Assembly (NCBI GenBank): GCA_034401795.1 | Contig: JAVVLW010002688.1 | Coordinates: forward strand, 1-64,000 | Length of the DNA: 64,000 nt | DNA from: Chaetoderma sp. LZ-2023a | Lineage: Eukaryota > Mollusca > Caudofoveata > Chaetodermatida > Chaetodermatidae | Direction: 5' to 3' | The notes under the pieces: model-generated | What the model saw: only the letters and a program-made list of their open reading frames with translations | What the model was told of the DNA's origin: nothing | Database searches by the model: none | Program-made: the position numbers and the translations under genes | Shown here: one piece after another, positions 9,912 through 21,174 of the stretch | Numbering within the stretch: position 1 is the first letter of the stretch | Layout: every line of letters starts with the position of its first letter

Positions 9912-11970
9912 AGACCTGGTTGCTCGTCCTGTGGACGTTTTCTTAAGGAAAAGTTCATCCCTCACCTCTGTTTTCATTGTAGCCCCTGTGGGCCATTGCT
10001 CAATTGTGAGGTATGTAAGCATTGGGGGGGGCGAGCTAATGGCCAAGTTTTTATGCTTGCAGGCCAAGGACAATGTTGTGGAGGAGGAGAGGAAGCAGAA
10101 AAGAGAGGGTGTAAGTAAAAAGGGTAAGAGGAAGGCCTCGTCCTCAGTGGACATGGAGGCCTTCCGTAGTGAGATGTTGGGAGAGATGAAGAGGACAATA
10201 AAGGATTTGGTTCCAGAGTTGCTTCGTGGCATGCTTCCTGGACCAAGTCCTTTGTTGTCCTCATCATCTGCTTCGGGACAGGTAATCCCCACCTCTGAAT
10301 CACCATTCCGTAGGCCGTTACCAGTTTTCGAGGATTCAGAGGGCCCCCATTAGAGGGGGCATTCCACGACCCTGGCAGCAGGCTTGCCGCGCCGAGGGGT
10401 CGTGGACGGCTGTCGCTGGAACCTGCTGACTGCTTATCAGCCCAGGGGTATCCGCACGCCGCAGGTGCCAGTACCTCCTATGGCACCTTTCCTGGCCAGT
10501 CCAGGTTAGCTCTCTTTGCTGACCCGGAGTCTAATCTTTCTGGCCAGGAAGAAGAGGATTACCTGTTAGGGTTGCCGTCTGAGGACGTGACCATGGATTA
10601 TGACGTCTGTGCACCCCTCGCGGGGAATACAGGCGACATATTCCATGGTTCTACTCACGCAGGAGTAGAATTCACGGCTCAGAAGGTGGCCCTGGGCGGT
10701 GCTGATGGCCAGCTGTACCGCATACCTCGGCTTGCCGAGAGTATTGCTGGTGCTGGTCGGGGCCGTGGTGGGGGGGGGGGGGTGCCGGTATCTGCCCCGC
10801 GCTCTACCACGGCACCTGCTTCTGGACAAGCCAGTCAGATTACCATGCCTGCTCTTTCGGGCCCGCATGCTTTCTCTGGCTTGCCAGGAGTGTCAGCTTA
10901 TCCGCCGTCAAGCTCTGCTGCGTGTGCTCAGGAGGAAGACGAAGGCCCTCGTCTAGTAGAGCACTCGCAGCTAGCCACGAAGGAGGATTGGTCTGACGCT
11001 TGTCAATGGCTGATAAGTGTTAGGCCAGACCTGCCCGTGGAGCAGTCGGCTAGCCAGCATGACCACAGGCCGTGGTTAGCTGGTAAGGCCACTGCTAGCG
11101 CTATGCCATCTCTGCCATTAGCAGAGCATATCGTGGATATGTTCTCGGCGGCGGAGACGTCCATCAAGGCGAATGGGCGTCTCGCGAAGGCCCCTCACGA
11201 GGTAGCAAGGCGCTGCCGCATCGTGCCTGTGGATTACCAGAGGTACGTTGTGGTACCCAAGCCTAGCGTGGATGACCGCGTGGCTTTGGGTGAGGATGCG
11301 CGGCCAGGCTCCCGTTCTGACACGGGAGCTTTGTGTTCGAACGCGTTGCGTTCGGCCAATGCCGCGTTGCGTGATGCGGAGGAGAGTGCGAGAGCTTCTA
11401 TTGCAGCGCTGTCTCACGTCTCCCAGCTGTTACAGGGGGTAGTGACAGCATCCGCCTCACGCCAACCAAGCCCGGTCACATTCCAGAGAGCCATCCAGGA
11501 TGGTATCAACCTGGCTCTGGACTGTATGACTCGGGCGGTGACCAGGAGTGTCCGGGCGAGGCGCACGTTTGCGCTGGACAACCTGTGCCCGTCCCAGGAC
11601 CTGTACAATAGGCTACTGCGTACGCCTATGACAGGTCCTGGTCTCTGGAGGTGAGGGATGTAGGCACCTCCAGGAGATGGTTACTCTGGTCAATAACCAG
11701 AGGGCGCTGCATGAGCAGTTTGAGGTGTTACGTAGGGAGCGCGTTCGCGCAGCACCCCCTGCGTATCGTCCCCTGCAGGCTCGAGGTGGAGGTGGCCAGG
11801 TCAGAGGCCAGCCTCCATCGCAGCGTCGGCCTCGGCCGCGTGCGATTCGGCCAGCAGTGAGGGGGCCGCAGGCTCCTCAGGCGCAGTCAGCCAGGCAACC
11901 ACCCGCGCACCGAGGTGCGCGCGGTGCTGGTCGTGGCGCGCGAGGATCTGGTCGTGGTAATCGTGCCTGA
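9912..11970 (+). pseudogene. DIRS gag-like ORF, frameshifted
   Basis: The body opens with a Cys-rich knuckle: RPGCSSCGRFLKEKFIPHLC then HCSPCG...NCEVC, which parallels the gag start of the second DIRS element. A run of G at 10024 shifts frame into a charged segment (VVEEERKQKREGVSKKGKRK). The largest open piece is 10572-11654. It ends at TPMTGPGLW, the counterpart of GPGLFGG in the other copy. After a further shift come VTLVNNQRALHEQFEVLRRE and an Arg/Gly/Pro-rich basic tail (11750-11970) that could bind nucleic acid. Function as a capsid-like protein is inferred from position. Confidence 0.7.
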
Positions 11971-12239
11971 TGGGCAGGTTGCCACGGTGAGAACCACTCC
12001 GGTGTTTCTGGTGAAGGAGACAGTGCCACTCTTGCACTCCTTATGTCCACCTCTCTCCCTAGGTGGACCGGTGGGAGGCCGGCTGGCCGACCACATGCAA
12101 GAGTGGGAGCGGTTGACTCAGGACCGCTTAGTCTTGCGATGGCTTTCAGTCGGGTATCATCCCGATTGGATGACAGGCCCGCCATCGCGGCTGTCTCTGG
12201 CGCCAATCTGGACTCCAAATCCGAGAGATCCAGATCAAA

Positions 12240-13910
12240 GGTTGTGTATTGAGGAGGAGATAAACTCCCCTCATACAGAAAGGAGCAATTCAGCCGGCAC
12301 AGAAGTGTCCGGGCTTCTATTCAACCGTGTTCTTGGTGACAAAAAACACCGGAGGGTGGAGACCAATTATCAACCTCAAGCCATTGAACAAGTTCATAGA
12401 GACAGAGGCCCAGTTTCAAGATGGAGACTGTGCGCTCGGTGTTGGCGGGGTTGGAGAAGGGGATGTGGACAGCTTCAATAGATTTGAAGGATGCTTATTT
12501 CCACATCCCCATAGCGAGGAGTTTCCGTCGCTTCCTGAGATTTGCATTCCAGGGCAGACAGTGGGAATTCAGGGTGTTACCCTTCGGAATTTCCACGGCT
12601 CCTCGGGTTTTCACCCGTGTGGTTCTTGCGATTACCGCATACCTCCGCAGGAGAAGCATAGCAGTCCACACGTACATAGACGACTGGCTGTTAAAGGCAC
12701 ACACCCAGGGAAGTTTGTCGGCCAATCTGGAGATTGTTTTGAAGACTCTCACAGACTTAGGCTGGATGATCAATTTCCAAAAATCAGAGCTGACTCCATC
12801 CCAGAAGTTTGTTTACCTGGGGATGTTCTTCGATCTAGAGACAGGATATGTTTATCCTACTCAAGAGAGAGTTCAGAGACTCATCTCAGTAATTCAGTCC
12901 GTGTGCGACAGTCATCATGTCCTGGCATGGGTTTACTTGAGAATGCTGGGGTTGATGGTTTCGTTTCGCAGGCGGCCGATCCAGTTATTTCTCATGACGC
13001 AATGGACCCAGAGTACAGGTTCACTGGACTCGAACGTGTCAGTGTTGGCGCCTCTAATTCACCACCAGCAATGGTGGTTGGACACAGAGAATCTCCTGGT
13101 GGGGGTTATGCTAACCCCTCCTCACCCTCAGTTAACTGTGTATACAGATGACTCGATGGAGGGATGGGGAGCTTGCCTGGAAGAATCCACGATATCAGGG
13201 CTTTGGGATCTGGAACAGTCGAAGGAACATATCAATCTACTGGAATTAAGTGCAGTAGTCCTGGGCCTGGAACATTTCTTACAGAAAGTTCAGGGCAAGA
13301 TTGTTCTTATTCGTTCAGACAACTCAACAGTAGTGACTTACATAAACCGCCAGGGCGGAACGAAGTCGCCCAGTCTCTGTATGATGACATGGAGACTGCT
13401 TTGTTGGTGCCTGGATCACAGGATTACCTTGAAAGCAGTTCATATTCCGGGAAGGTTAAATCTGCTAGCAGACTCATTGAGCCGGAGGATGAGTGTTTTA
13501 CTGACAGAATGGCAACTAAATCAATGTGTGGCGGATCGTCTGTTCGACAATTGGGGGAAACCCAACATCGATTTGTTCGCAACGAAGAGGAATGCGAAGA
13601 TGACGACGTACGTCTCCGATTCCAGATCCAAGCGCTTTCGCAACAGATGCGTTAGCTATCAGCTGGGTGGGAATGTATGCATACGCATTCCCTCCAGCAA
13701 TCCTGATTCCAAAAATTCTTCAGAAAATCAGACAGGAGAGTGCCAAGTGCTTCTGATCGCCCCAGATTGGCCAAGCTGATCATGGTATACGGATCTGCTG
13801 GACCTTCTGGTCTGCAATCCGGTTCCTCTGCCTCTGATGGACGACATTATCTTCCAGGGCAAGGCCCTTCACAACAATCCGTCAATGTTCCGATTGACTA
13901 CGTGGATGTT
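12240..13910 (+). pseudogene. DIRS reverse transcriptase / RNase H / C-terminal MT-like region
   Basis: Copies element RNA to DNA. In one frame GFYSTVFLVTKNTGGWRPII and NLKPLNKF appear. A shift near 12415 leads to SIDLKDAYFHIPI, LPFGISTAPRVF and the catalytic box YIDDWL. RNase H follows with TVYTDDS, INLLELSAVV, IRSDNSTVV and HIPGRLNLLADSLSR, giving the D-E-D-D set. The C-terminal WGKPNIDLFATKRN, AFPPAILIPKIL and LIAPDWPS is the conserved region often described as methyltransferase-like in DIRS. Breaks are frameshifts near 12415, 13625 and 13750, and a TGA at about 13778 where a Trp codon is expected. Confidence 0.9.
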
Positions 13911-14914
13911 GTCAAGGAATCTAGAATTAAGGAGGGCTTTTCTGAGCAAGCAGCCATGTTTATGGCCAAAGCCAGGAGGGGGTCAACCTCCCGAGCATAT
14001 AATTATAAAATCAACAGATTTGCAGGATGGTGCTCAAAAAGATGTATTGATCCAATGGATTCATCTATTCAGGTAGTAGCTGATTTCCTCTGTCACCTGT
14101 ATGATGCCTATAGCCTCAAGCCTAACTCTATTGCTGGGTATAAGTCAGCTTTAACGACTGTTATCCCTTGCTTGGCTGATAGGGGAAGTGATGAAGTAAG
14201 TACATTAAATGTATTAATTAAAGGCATGGGCAATCTAAGACCAAGGAATCCCCCGGTGATTCCGTCTTGGAGTTTATCTCTAGTGCTTCAGGTACTAGGT
14301 GATAAGCCTTTTGAACCACTTAGTTCCATTTCTATAAAGATGTTAACTCTTAAAACTGTATTTTTAATTGCTGCGACCTCGGCTAGGCGTAGGAGTGAAA
14401 TTCATGCCTTATCAGCCGAGGACGACCGTTTTGTGGTTACAGGGGAAGGCCTTAAGCTTCTACCTAGGATTAATTTCTTGGCTAAGAATCAGTCTTTGAA
14501 ATATCCAGGTCAACCTATTTTTTGCCAGCTTTAACTGGATATGATCCTAATTCTAAAGCATGGTGTCCCGTCCGGGCGCTGCTTCGGTACAAACAACGTA
14601 CTTCGGAGTGGCGGACCGACCAGTCAACGTTATGGTTGTCATATATTGAACCCCATGGCAGGGCGTCTAAGGACACCACTTCCAGGTGGATTGTAGAGTG
14701 TATTCAGTTTTGTCATAAATCCGCCACCGGTAAGCAGGTTGACATGGCCAAGGCTCACAGTGTCCGCGGCATAGTGACTTCCACTGCCCTATTTAATGGG
14801 GTCCCTGTGGATGACATTATGTCGGTTGCACAGTGGCACTGTGAGTCAAGTTTTACAGACCATTATCTCCGTGACACCTCAAATCCTGTCGCCTTGTCGA
14901 TTTTGAAAAAATAA
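13860..14914 (+). pseudogene. DIRS tyrosine recombinase, one frameshift
   Basis: Integrates the circular cDNA. The N-terminal SAM-like part reads TSRAYNYKINRFAGWCSKR. The first catalytic Arg lies in TSARRRSEIHAL. After FLAKNQSLKYPGQP a single frameshift near 14520 moves to the frame with PVRALLRYKQRT. The H-x-x-R box is AHSVRG, the next conserved position is AQWHCESS, and the nucleophile is Tyr in FTDHYLRD. The reading frame overlaps the end of the RT ORF as is usual in DIRS. Apart from the frameshift all catalytic residues are kept. Confidence 0.9.
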
Positions 14915-14939
14915 CTAGGTGTACTGTTTTGATGAGGTT

Positions 14940-15430
14940 TCCTCATTGCTTATATATATCACAATTAATTAATGGAAACAACCACTTTTTGGGACTGCAT
15001 CAGCCTTCACCACTGGTCAGCAGCCAAGTTCAACAAGGTCAGTCTTGTTCATGTGTTGTTCCTTGTTGATTGTATTGTCACGTGACCCTTTGTTATTAAT
15101 ATGGTGATGGTTTGTGTGTTTATGTGGTTCATCATTGAGAGTGTACGAAAATGGAGCCTTTTTGTCTCTGTCCTATAGTACATGGCACTGGTACGTAGAG
15201 AGCGTATGGGACATTGAGGTCATTCGAGTCTTCCTCCCAGGAAGGGGGGGGGGGAGCGCATATAACATCGGTCATCTCTCATCCATCGGTTTGTGTTAGC
15301 CGATGTTTTGTCAAATCCTGACTGTGTTTTCACACAGTTTCAGAAGTTTAAGTGCCTTAAACGCGGAAAAGCGTATAGGGAAGAGCTGGTCTTTTGACCT
15401 CGCCTCCCTCCCGCCGAATTCCCTGTCGAA
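14940..15430. other. DIRS 3' non-coding region
   Basis: No ORF continues after the recombinase stop. A G-run at 15245 and GC-rich stretches occur. The segment leads into the internal complementary region. I see no separate element inside it. Confidence 0.5.
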
Positions 15431-15431
15431 T

Positions 15432-15548
15432 TCTGGCAATATCAAAGAGTATTAGGGAGGTAAGTACACTCTTGAAGTGAAATAAACTAAATCAGGGATT
15501 TCTTTTTTCACGAGAGAGTTGATACTTACCTCCCTAATACGGACCCGG
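15432..15548. repeat. DIRS internal complementary region
   Basis: CAATATCAAAGAGTATTAGG to AGTGAAA is the inverse of the left terminus (8821-8870). The adjoining GGGATTTCTTTTTTCACGAG to ATACTTACCTCC is the inverse of the right terminus (15775-15820). The two halves meet without a gap, which is the template for the circle junction in the DIRS model and fixes both ends of the element. Confidence 0.9.
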
Positions 15549-15616
15549 CCTCTCCACCCCACAGAGGCTCGGTCTTCAGGCTCTTAATAGTTGCATGTGT
15601 GTCAGCTAATAAATTA

Positions 15617-15820
15617 GTCAGAGGAAGTGCTAGTCTGCGCATGCGCGATGGTGGGGCGGGCATCCGCCAGACTACACTCTGACTCCCTGCCAGTAGGGGC
15701 ACCTAACTGTTTTTATTCTGAGTGTTTATTGAGTGAAAGCCGATATTTAGCAATATCAAAGAGTATTAGGCAGGTAAGTATCAACTCTCTCGTGAAAAAA
15801 GAAATCCTTGATTTCGTTTA
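15617..15820. repeat. DIRS right inverted terminal repeat
   Basis: Inverse copy of the left repeat with a 6-bp-scale difference near GCGCATGCGCGATGG. It carries an extra outer piece (GTATCAACTCTCTCGTGAAA through GATTTCGTTTA) that has no partner at the left end but is matched by the internal complementary region. Confidence 0.9.
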
Positions 15821-15930
15821 TTCTCATATAGGTACGAAAGATCAAGGTCATTCTCTTAGACGTAAGAAGCATCACGGTCATTCTCTTAGCGGTAAGAAGC
15901 GGCAAGGTCATTCTCTTAGATGTAAGCAAG
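15821..15930 (+). repeat. 30-bp tandem repeat that the DIRS element split
   Basis: Units GGTCATTCTCATATAGGTAT plus GAAAGATCAA at 8786-8815, continuing after the element as TTCTCATATAGGTACGAAAG, GGTCATTCTCTTAGACGTAA, GGTCATTCTCTTAGCGGTAA and GGTCATTCTCTTAGATGTAA. It has five or six diverged units in total, two of them left of or spanning the insertion. Confidence 0.75.
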
Positions 15931-16240
15931 AGGGCTATTTTTTGAAAATTTATCATTTGAATGACTGGCTCAGTTAACATGAGTGATTTGGGCATTATTG
16001 CTAATACTTGACAGCATTCTCAGAATTTTAATTTTTAAACAATTGTTTTTACATTTTATTATTGCTTAACATAGCAATGCAATAGTTTACTTTAGGAACT
16101 AGTGTTTGTTTTACTAATGTTGATGCTTACATTACATTCTCGGTGCGATAACGTTTAACTATTTTATATCATTATTTGATGCTGTACAAAAGTGGGTGTG
16201 GCAGGCATTAGGGTGGGTTGCAGAGGACATTAAGTTTTGT

Positions 16241-16456
16241 GCTTTCAAGTTTCTGCCAAGCCAAGGTCTTCTGTCGCAATAGAATTATCAATCAGCGGTC
16301 AATAGCCCTAATGAATTAAGGCTAATCAGATAATATTTAGTGTTTTTTGCTTTCAAGTTTCTGCCAAGCCAGGGTCTTCTGTCTCAATAGAATTATCAAT
16401 CAGCGGTCAATAGCCCTAATGAATTAAGGCTAATCAGATAATATTTAGTGTTTTCG
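16241..16456 (+). repeat. 108-bp tandem duplication
   Basis: GCTTTCAAGTTTCTGCCAAG starts at 16241 and again at 16349. The two copies differ by only a few bases and one small T-run change, ending at ATATTTAGTGTTTT. This indicates a recent duplication. Both contain AATCAGCGGTCAATAGCCCT. Confidence 0.9.
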
Positions 16457-16826
16457 GGTCAGTGTCCGTCCATTCATTATAAGTATCATCATAGATGTGC
16501 ATGTCCATTTCACGTTTCATCTGACCATCCTTGTGTTTTAGCAAAATGGCTATCTTCTCGCTTCAAAAATGTAAAAATCTCAGAAGATTTGGAAAAGCTT
16601 TGTTATTGCTAAGGTTTAATGGTCCGGTGAAGGTCAGACAATCACACATCAAGAATTAGTAAATCAAATTCTCTTCAAAATATCTACAGGCTTTCTCCAG
16701 CTAAAAGACCTAGCCCTATATCCTAGAATTTTAATTTTATTTTAACTGTGCAATTAATTTTAAAACGAAAACCGCCATTAGCTGCGCTTTGAGTGGCTGT
16801 AGCAGTTTGTGGTCAAATCTGTGCAC

Positions 16827-17060
16827 TGCTTTAATGGTCAAGCTGGCCAAATTCAGCTTCTGCAGTGGTCTTGAGAAATTTCTATTTGCAGTCCAAGAGA
16901 AGACTATTTTTGAAAATTTACCACTGGAATGACTGGCTCAGTGACAGAGCGAATAATTCCAGTGATAGTATTTAAAAAATAGTCTCTTGATCTGCAAATG
17001 GACATTCCTCAAGATCACTGCAAATGTTGGTTTTGGTCAGCTTGACAGTTAAAGAGTTAA
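16827..17060. repeat. piggyBac-type foldback MITE
   Basis: The left TGCTTTAATGGTCAAGCTGG faces the right CAGCTTGACAGTTAAAGAGT. The inner arms TATTTGCAGTCCAAGAGAAG and AAATAGTCTCTTGATCTGCA pair through GGAATGACTGGCTCAG. The terminal CCCTTT has drifted. Confidence 0.7.
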
Positions 17061-17170
17061 ATTCCCACCATTGACCACCAGTCATAGCTGTCTATGTTGA
17101 TGAATTTTCACATCGCTTATTTGTACAGTACAGCTAAAGAATAACTTGTTTCCAAAACAAAATAAACCGT

Positions 17171-17246
17171 ATTGTTGAATATTTGAACATAATTGGATTA
17201 GAAGCAGCGATGTCTTCCAATCCATTTATGTTCACAATATTCAACA
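17171..17246. repeat. Short palindrome, divergent member of the hairpin family
   Basis: TGTTGAATATTTGAACATAA and TTGGATTAGAAG pair with CTTCCAATCC and TTATGTTCACAATATTCAAC. The outer TTGAATATT is shared with the main family, but the inner arms are unrelated. Confidence 0.6.
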
Positions 17247-17589
17247 GAACATTTTTAACTAACTAACATGTATCTGGGTTATTTTCAAACAATTTTCCTT
17301 TTATTTCTGAGCTCTACTGTATGTGTTTATGTATTTAATGTACAAGTTTATTACATATTTGTAATTTTAATAATAATAATATATTAATAATAATAATAAT
17401 AAATATAGCCACAAGCGGCGATGCACTGGGGACCAAGCGGCTAGCATCTCGGTCGCTAAGACGAGAACCTTATCTGAGCCAGCTCTTATAAGTAGCCTTT
17501 TATGTTTGATCAAGTTGGATTAATGCTGTCAGTTTTATGGAATTATGTGAGGTTACAGTAGGAATCTTCTTTATCCGACCATTCTACCC

Positions 17590-19200
17590 ATCATTGAATG
17601 TGGATTTGAAAAACAATCGTGTATCAACAACGGCAGTAAAAATAATATAAATTAAATTGGCCCAGTTCTTCTTGAGAAGACAATTCAATTCTCCAATTGC
17701 TTTAGTATTGGCAATTTTGATGGGAAAATGATCCAAGATGGCCACCAAACCGTTCGTCCGACAGTATTGAAAATGGCAAATTTGGAATCCGACGACCCAA
17801 AAACCTATTTAAAACCAATTTCGGCTTCAAATTTCAACAAATTAAAAATTTCCAAATGGCCGCCAATCATGTTGAATTTTGATTGGTAGATGGTGGCCAT
17901 GGTTTTTGATGTATCAATTTCGCTTGAACAAACTGTAATGCCCCTCAGTCCCTAATCATACCAGCCTAATTTCGGTCCAATCCGGTCAGCTGTTCTGGAG
18001 AAGAAGTCGTTTTCACGAAAACTAGGTCATTCAAGATGGCCACCCAAGTTTTTGGCCAATCGGATACCCTTGAACAAACGTGGTTCAGCCGATGCCCTAG
18101 ATGATATTTCATGAGTTTGAATCAATCCGCCAAGTGGTTTCGCAGATTTTTAAATACGTTTCCCGAAATACTACAAAATCCAAAATGCCCGCCGGCCTAA
18201 TAGGCCGACCAACGTTGTTTGAACAAAATCAGATCTCTATTACCTAACAATGCTTCCTGCAAAATATAATTGAAATCGACCCAGTGTTTTCCGAGAAGGA
18301 ATTTAAATTTTCCAATTGCTTTACTATGGAGGAATTTAGCGGGAAAACGATCCAAGATGGCCGCCAAACCGTTCGTCCGACAGTATTGAACATGACAAAT
18401 TTGGAATCAGAAGACCCAAAAACGTATGTAAAACCAATTTCGGCTTCAAATTTCAACAAATAAAAAAATTCAAAATGGCCACCAATCATGCTGAATTTTG
18501 ATTCGTCGATGGCGGCCAGGTTTTTGGACGCATCAATTTCTCTTGAACAAACTCTAATGCCCCTCAGTCCCTAATCATATCAGCCAAATTTCGGGCCGAT
18601 CCGTTCAGCAGTTTTGGAGAAGTCGTTTTCACAAAAACTAGGTCATTCAAGATGGCCACCCATGTTTTTGGCCAATCAAATTCCCTTGAACAAACTAGGT
18701 TCAGCCGATGTCCTAGATGATGTTTCATGAGTTTTGAATCGATCCAAGATGGCAGCCAAACCGTCGATCGAACAAATTCGAAAATGCCAGATTTGGATTT
18801 CTCGACCCCAAAAACCTATATAGGCCCAATTTGGGCATCAAAATCCATTAAATAAAAAATTCAACATATGGAAATCCATGTTTTTCGAGCTATTAACTTC
18901 TCTTGAACAAACTTTATACGGACCCACTCTCCGCTGCTTTTGACAAAATTTCAGCTCATTCCACTCAGTGGTCTGGAGATTTTTTTAAATGCGGGAAAAT
19001 TGTCCGGAAATCCAAGATGGCTGACAACCTATGTAGAAAATCATATCCATTCATACGTAAAAAGTTTGCCCTAATAAGGCTCTCTTGCCATGCCAAGCCT
19101 GAATTTCACCGGCATTTTTGTCTTCGCGCTATTCACAAACAAAAAAAATGGCGGAATAATAAAAAAAATAAAAAACAGAACAATAACAATAGGGTGCCAG
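17590..19200. repeat. ATGGCCGCC-rich dispersed repeat, two to three units of about 600 bp
   Basis: Two consecutive units start near 17660 and 18275 (TTCTTGAGAAG or TTCCGAGAAGG, then AATTCTCCAATTGCTTTA), offset about 615 bp. Each has GATCCAAGATGGCCGCCAAA, CCAATTTCGGCTTCAAATTT, CTTGAACAAACTCTAATGCC and GTTCAGCCGATGCCCTAGAT. A decayed third unit runs to about 19200. The same text occurs at 43336-44600 in the same direction and inverted at 40660-41260. No coding potential. Confidence 0.75.
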
Positions 19201-19369
19201 CAATGATGGCTTGGCCCCCTAATAATAATTCATAGTTTCGAACATCTGAGTATTTTGAGATTGACTGCCATTAGAGTGGGGACAAACTTACTACATACTA
19301 AAGAGGAGAAATACCCATAGCAATGTATGAATTCACTAGCTCTCATTTTCAAGGCAAGCATACAGGAAA

Positions 19370-19463
19370 ACTATTGACTATTTTGAAATTAATTTGACTG
19401 GAACTCATTGCTGCCTTATATAAATAGCTTCAAGTCATATTAATTTCAAAATATTCAACAAAA
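19370..19463. repeat. Palindrome of the TGAATATTTTGAAA hairpin family
   Basis: TTGACTATTTTGAAATTAAT and TTGACTGGAACTC pair with AAGTCATATTAATTTC and AAAATATTCAAC. The centre is more degraded than at 7921. Confidence 0.65.
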
Positions 19464-19516
19464 TATATCTATTCATCGTAAAGAATTTACTTTTTCAGGG
19501 ATTTGTCATTTGAAAA

Positions 19517-19704
19517 GGTTAAGCATTTAATCCTCAAATTTGTTTAAAAGTTCAATTTTCTCATAGAAAATATTGATTTGTAGATCAAGAGAAGACTGTC
19601 TTTGAAAATTTAGGACTGGAATGAATGGCTCTGTCTGCAAATGGACATTTCCGAAGACCACATTAGAAGCCATTTTGGCCAGCTTGAGCTTAAGAATGGT
19701 TAAC
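19517..19704. repeat. piggyBac-type foldback MITE, internally deleted
   Basis: It has GTTAAGCATTTAATCCTCAA at the left and CAGCTTGAGCTTAAGAATGG then TTAAC at the right. Only the left half of the central hairpin (GATCAAGAGAAGACTGTCTT, GGAATGAATGGCTC) remains, joined to TCTGCAAATGGACATTTCC. The hAT MITE abuts or enters its right end. Confidence 0.55.
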
Positions 19705-19706
19705 AT

Positions 19707-20191
19707 TAGAGGTCTCACAATACGCAATACGTATCGCGTATCGTGATACTAAAGCTTGGCAATACATGTATCGTATCGGCACCTCTGTATCGCAATACGG
19801 AGAAACACCGTGGCTCGCTATTAGATTTTAAAATTAATTACTGACATGACTTAATAGCTTGCATTATTTTCATCTTATTTTAACACAAATTTTAGTTTAC
19901 GCCAAATTATCTTATTGAGATTTTTGCTTGCCAGTACTTTATCACACTGTTAAATATGCCAAAATGTTTTGTTCCACATTTTCCTTTGCTGAAAGTGATT
20001 ACAGACAAAACATCTACTTTGCAAATTTTTTGTTTTTAATACAAGTCATCGCCCTATCAGTTTTATCAGCACAGACAATATGTAAGTCGTCACTACTCAC
20101 TAGGTGTGTCAATTTAGTCATTTGATTGTGTTGGGATAGGTGTATAATGATACGTATTGTATTGTGAGGGCCCTTTCAATACACACCCCTA
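19707..20191. mobile_element. hAT-type non-autonomous element with 8-bp duplication
   Basis: The right end read inward is TAGGGGTGTGTATTGAAAGG then GCCCTCACAATACAATACG, a typical hAT-like start. The left end is TAGAGGTCTCACAATACGCA. The flanks GTTAACAT (19699-19706) and GTTAACAC (20192-20199) agree at seven of eight bases, as expected for hAT insertion. Subterminal repeats of GTATCGTATCGTGATAC type are present. There is no transposase ORF. Confidence 0.7.
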
Positions 20192-20403
20192 GTTAACACA
20201 AACAAATGATACAAAATCTCCATCAGTAAAAAATACATTTGGGATAAATTAATTATCCTAAAAATAATGACAAGGCCACATTGAGCTCTTCTGGTTTGTT
20301 AATTTTGTTTATCGTCTTCCAATGTATGATGATGCTATAATAGCCATTACATTATGAATACATATCATTAATTTACCGAATATATATCATTTATTTTAAA
20401 TGT

Positions 20404-20563
<160 letters not shown>

Positions 20564-20684
20564 TAGGGAATGTAGGTCAGTGTGACTTAGTGTTCACACT
20601 TCACCCGCAGCTACCGAGGTTGTCGGATTTTGTTAATCGACCTTGTTGGATTACTCATTTATAATTTAATTTTTACGTTTCAAA

Positions 20685-20921
20685 TTAACCCTTTAATCCT
20701 CAAATATCTTCAGGAAACTTTCAGTTTTCTGATAGAAAATGTATATTTTCATAACAAATGAAGTTTATTTTTGAAAATTTACCAATGGAATGACTGGCTT
20801 GGTTATTGAGCTATTCATGGCTTTAGTGACTTGTCAAAGATAGCTTTCTCATAATCTGCAAACGGACATTTCTCACAATGACTGCAGGGGTTATGTTTGG
20901 CCAGTTTAACCACTCAAAGAC
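20685..20921. repeat. piggyBac-type foldback MITE
   Basis: It starts TTAACCCTTTAATCCTCAAA. The central arms AATGGAATGACTGGCTTGGT and TAATCTGCAAACGGACATTT correspond to the family core. The right end GGCCAGTTTAACCACTCAAA is degraded. Confidence 0.55.
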
Positions 20922-21174
20922 TCGAGCATGTTTGTGATGAAGTTTAAAAAAATAATATATGTAGTTTTAAGGGTCAGGAGACCAATAGCAGCTTCTGAAG
21001 TGGCATTGAGAAATGTCCATTTGCAGTCCAAATGAAGATTGTTTTTCATAGTATTGGAAGAACTAGCCAATCATTCTAGTTGGAAATTTTCAAACAGAAT
21101 CTCTGCAGTATTGTTTTAACATGTTCAATGTTTTTAAGTTCTTGGCCTGAAAAACAAAAACTCATATACAATTC

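Larger units (their letters stand above)
8821..15820 (+). mobile_element. DIRS-like tyrosine-recombinase retrotransposon, near full length
   Basis: DIRS elements copy through a circular intermediate and integrate with a tyrosine recombinase, so they lack LTRs and target duplications. Here the inverted terminal repeats, internal complementary region, gag, RT/RNase H and recombinase are all present in canonical order over exactly 7.0 kb. The ends are set by the internal complementary region, which reads GTTTA then TTTCACTTC across the circle junction. Joining the two flanks restores GGTCATTCTCATATAGG, a sequence present intact at 8786. Several frameshifts and one stop make this copy inactive, though the high identity of the inverted repeats suggests a young insertion. 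Confidence 0.92.
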
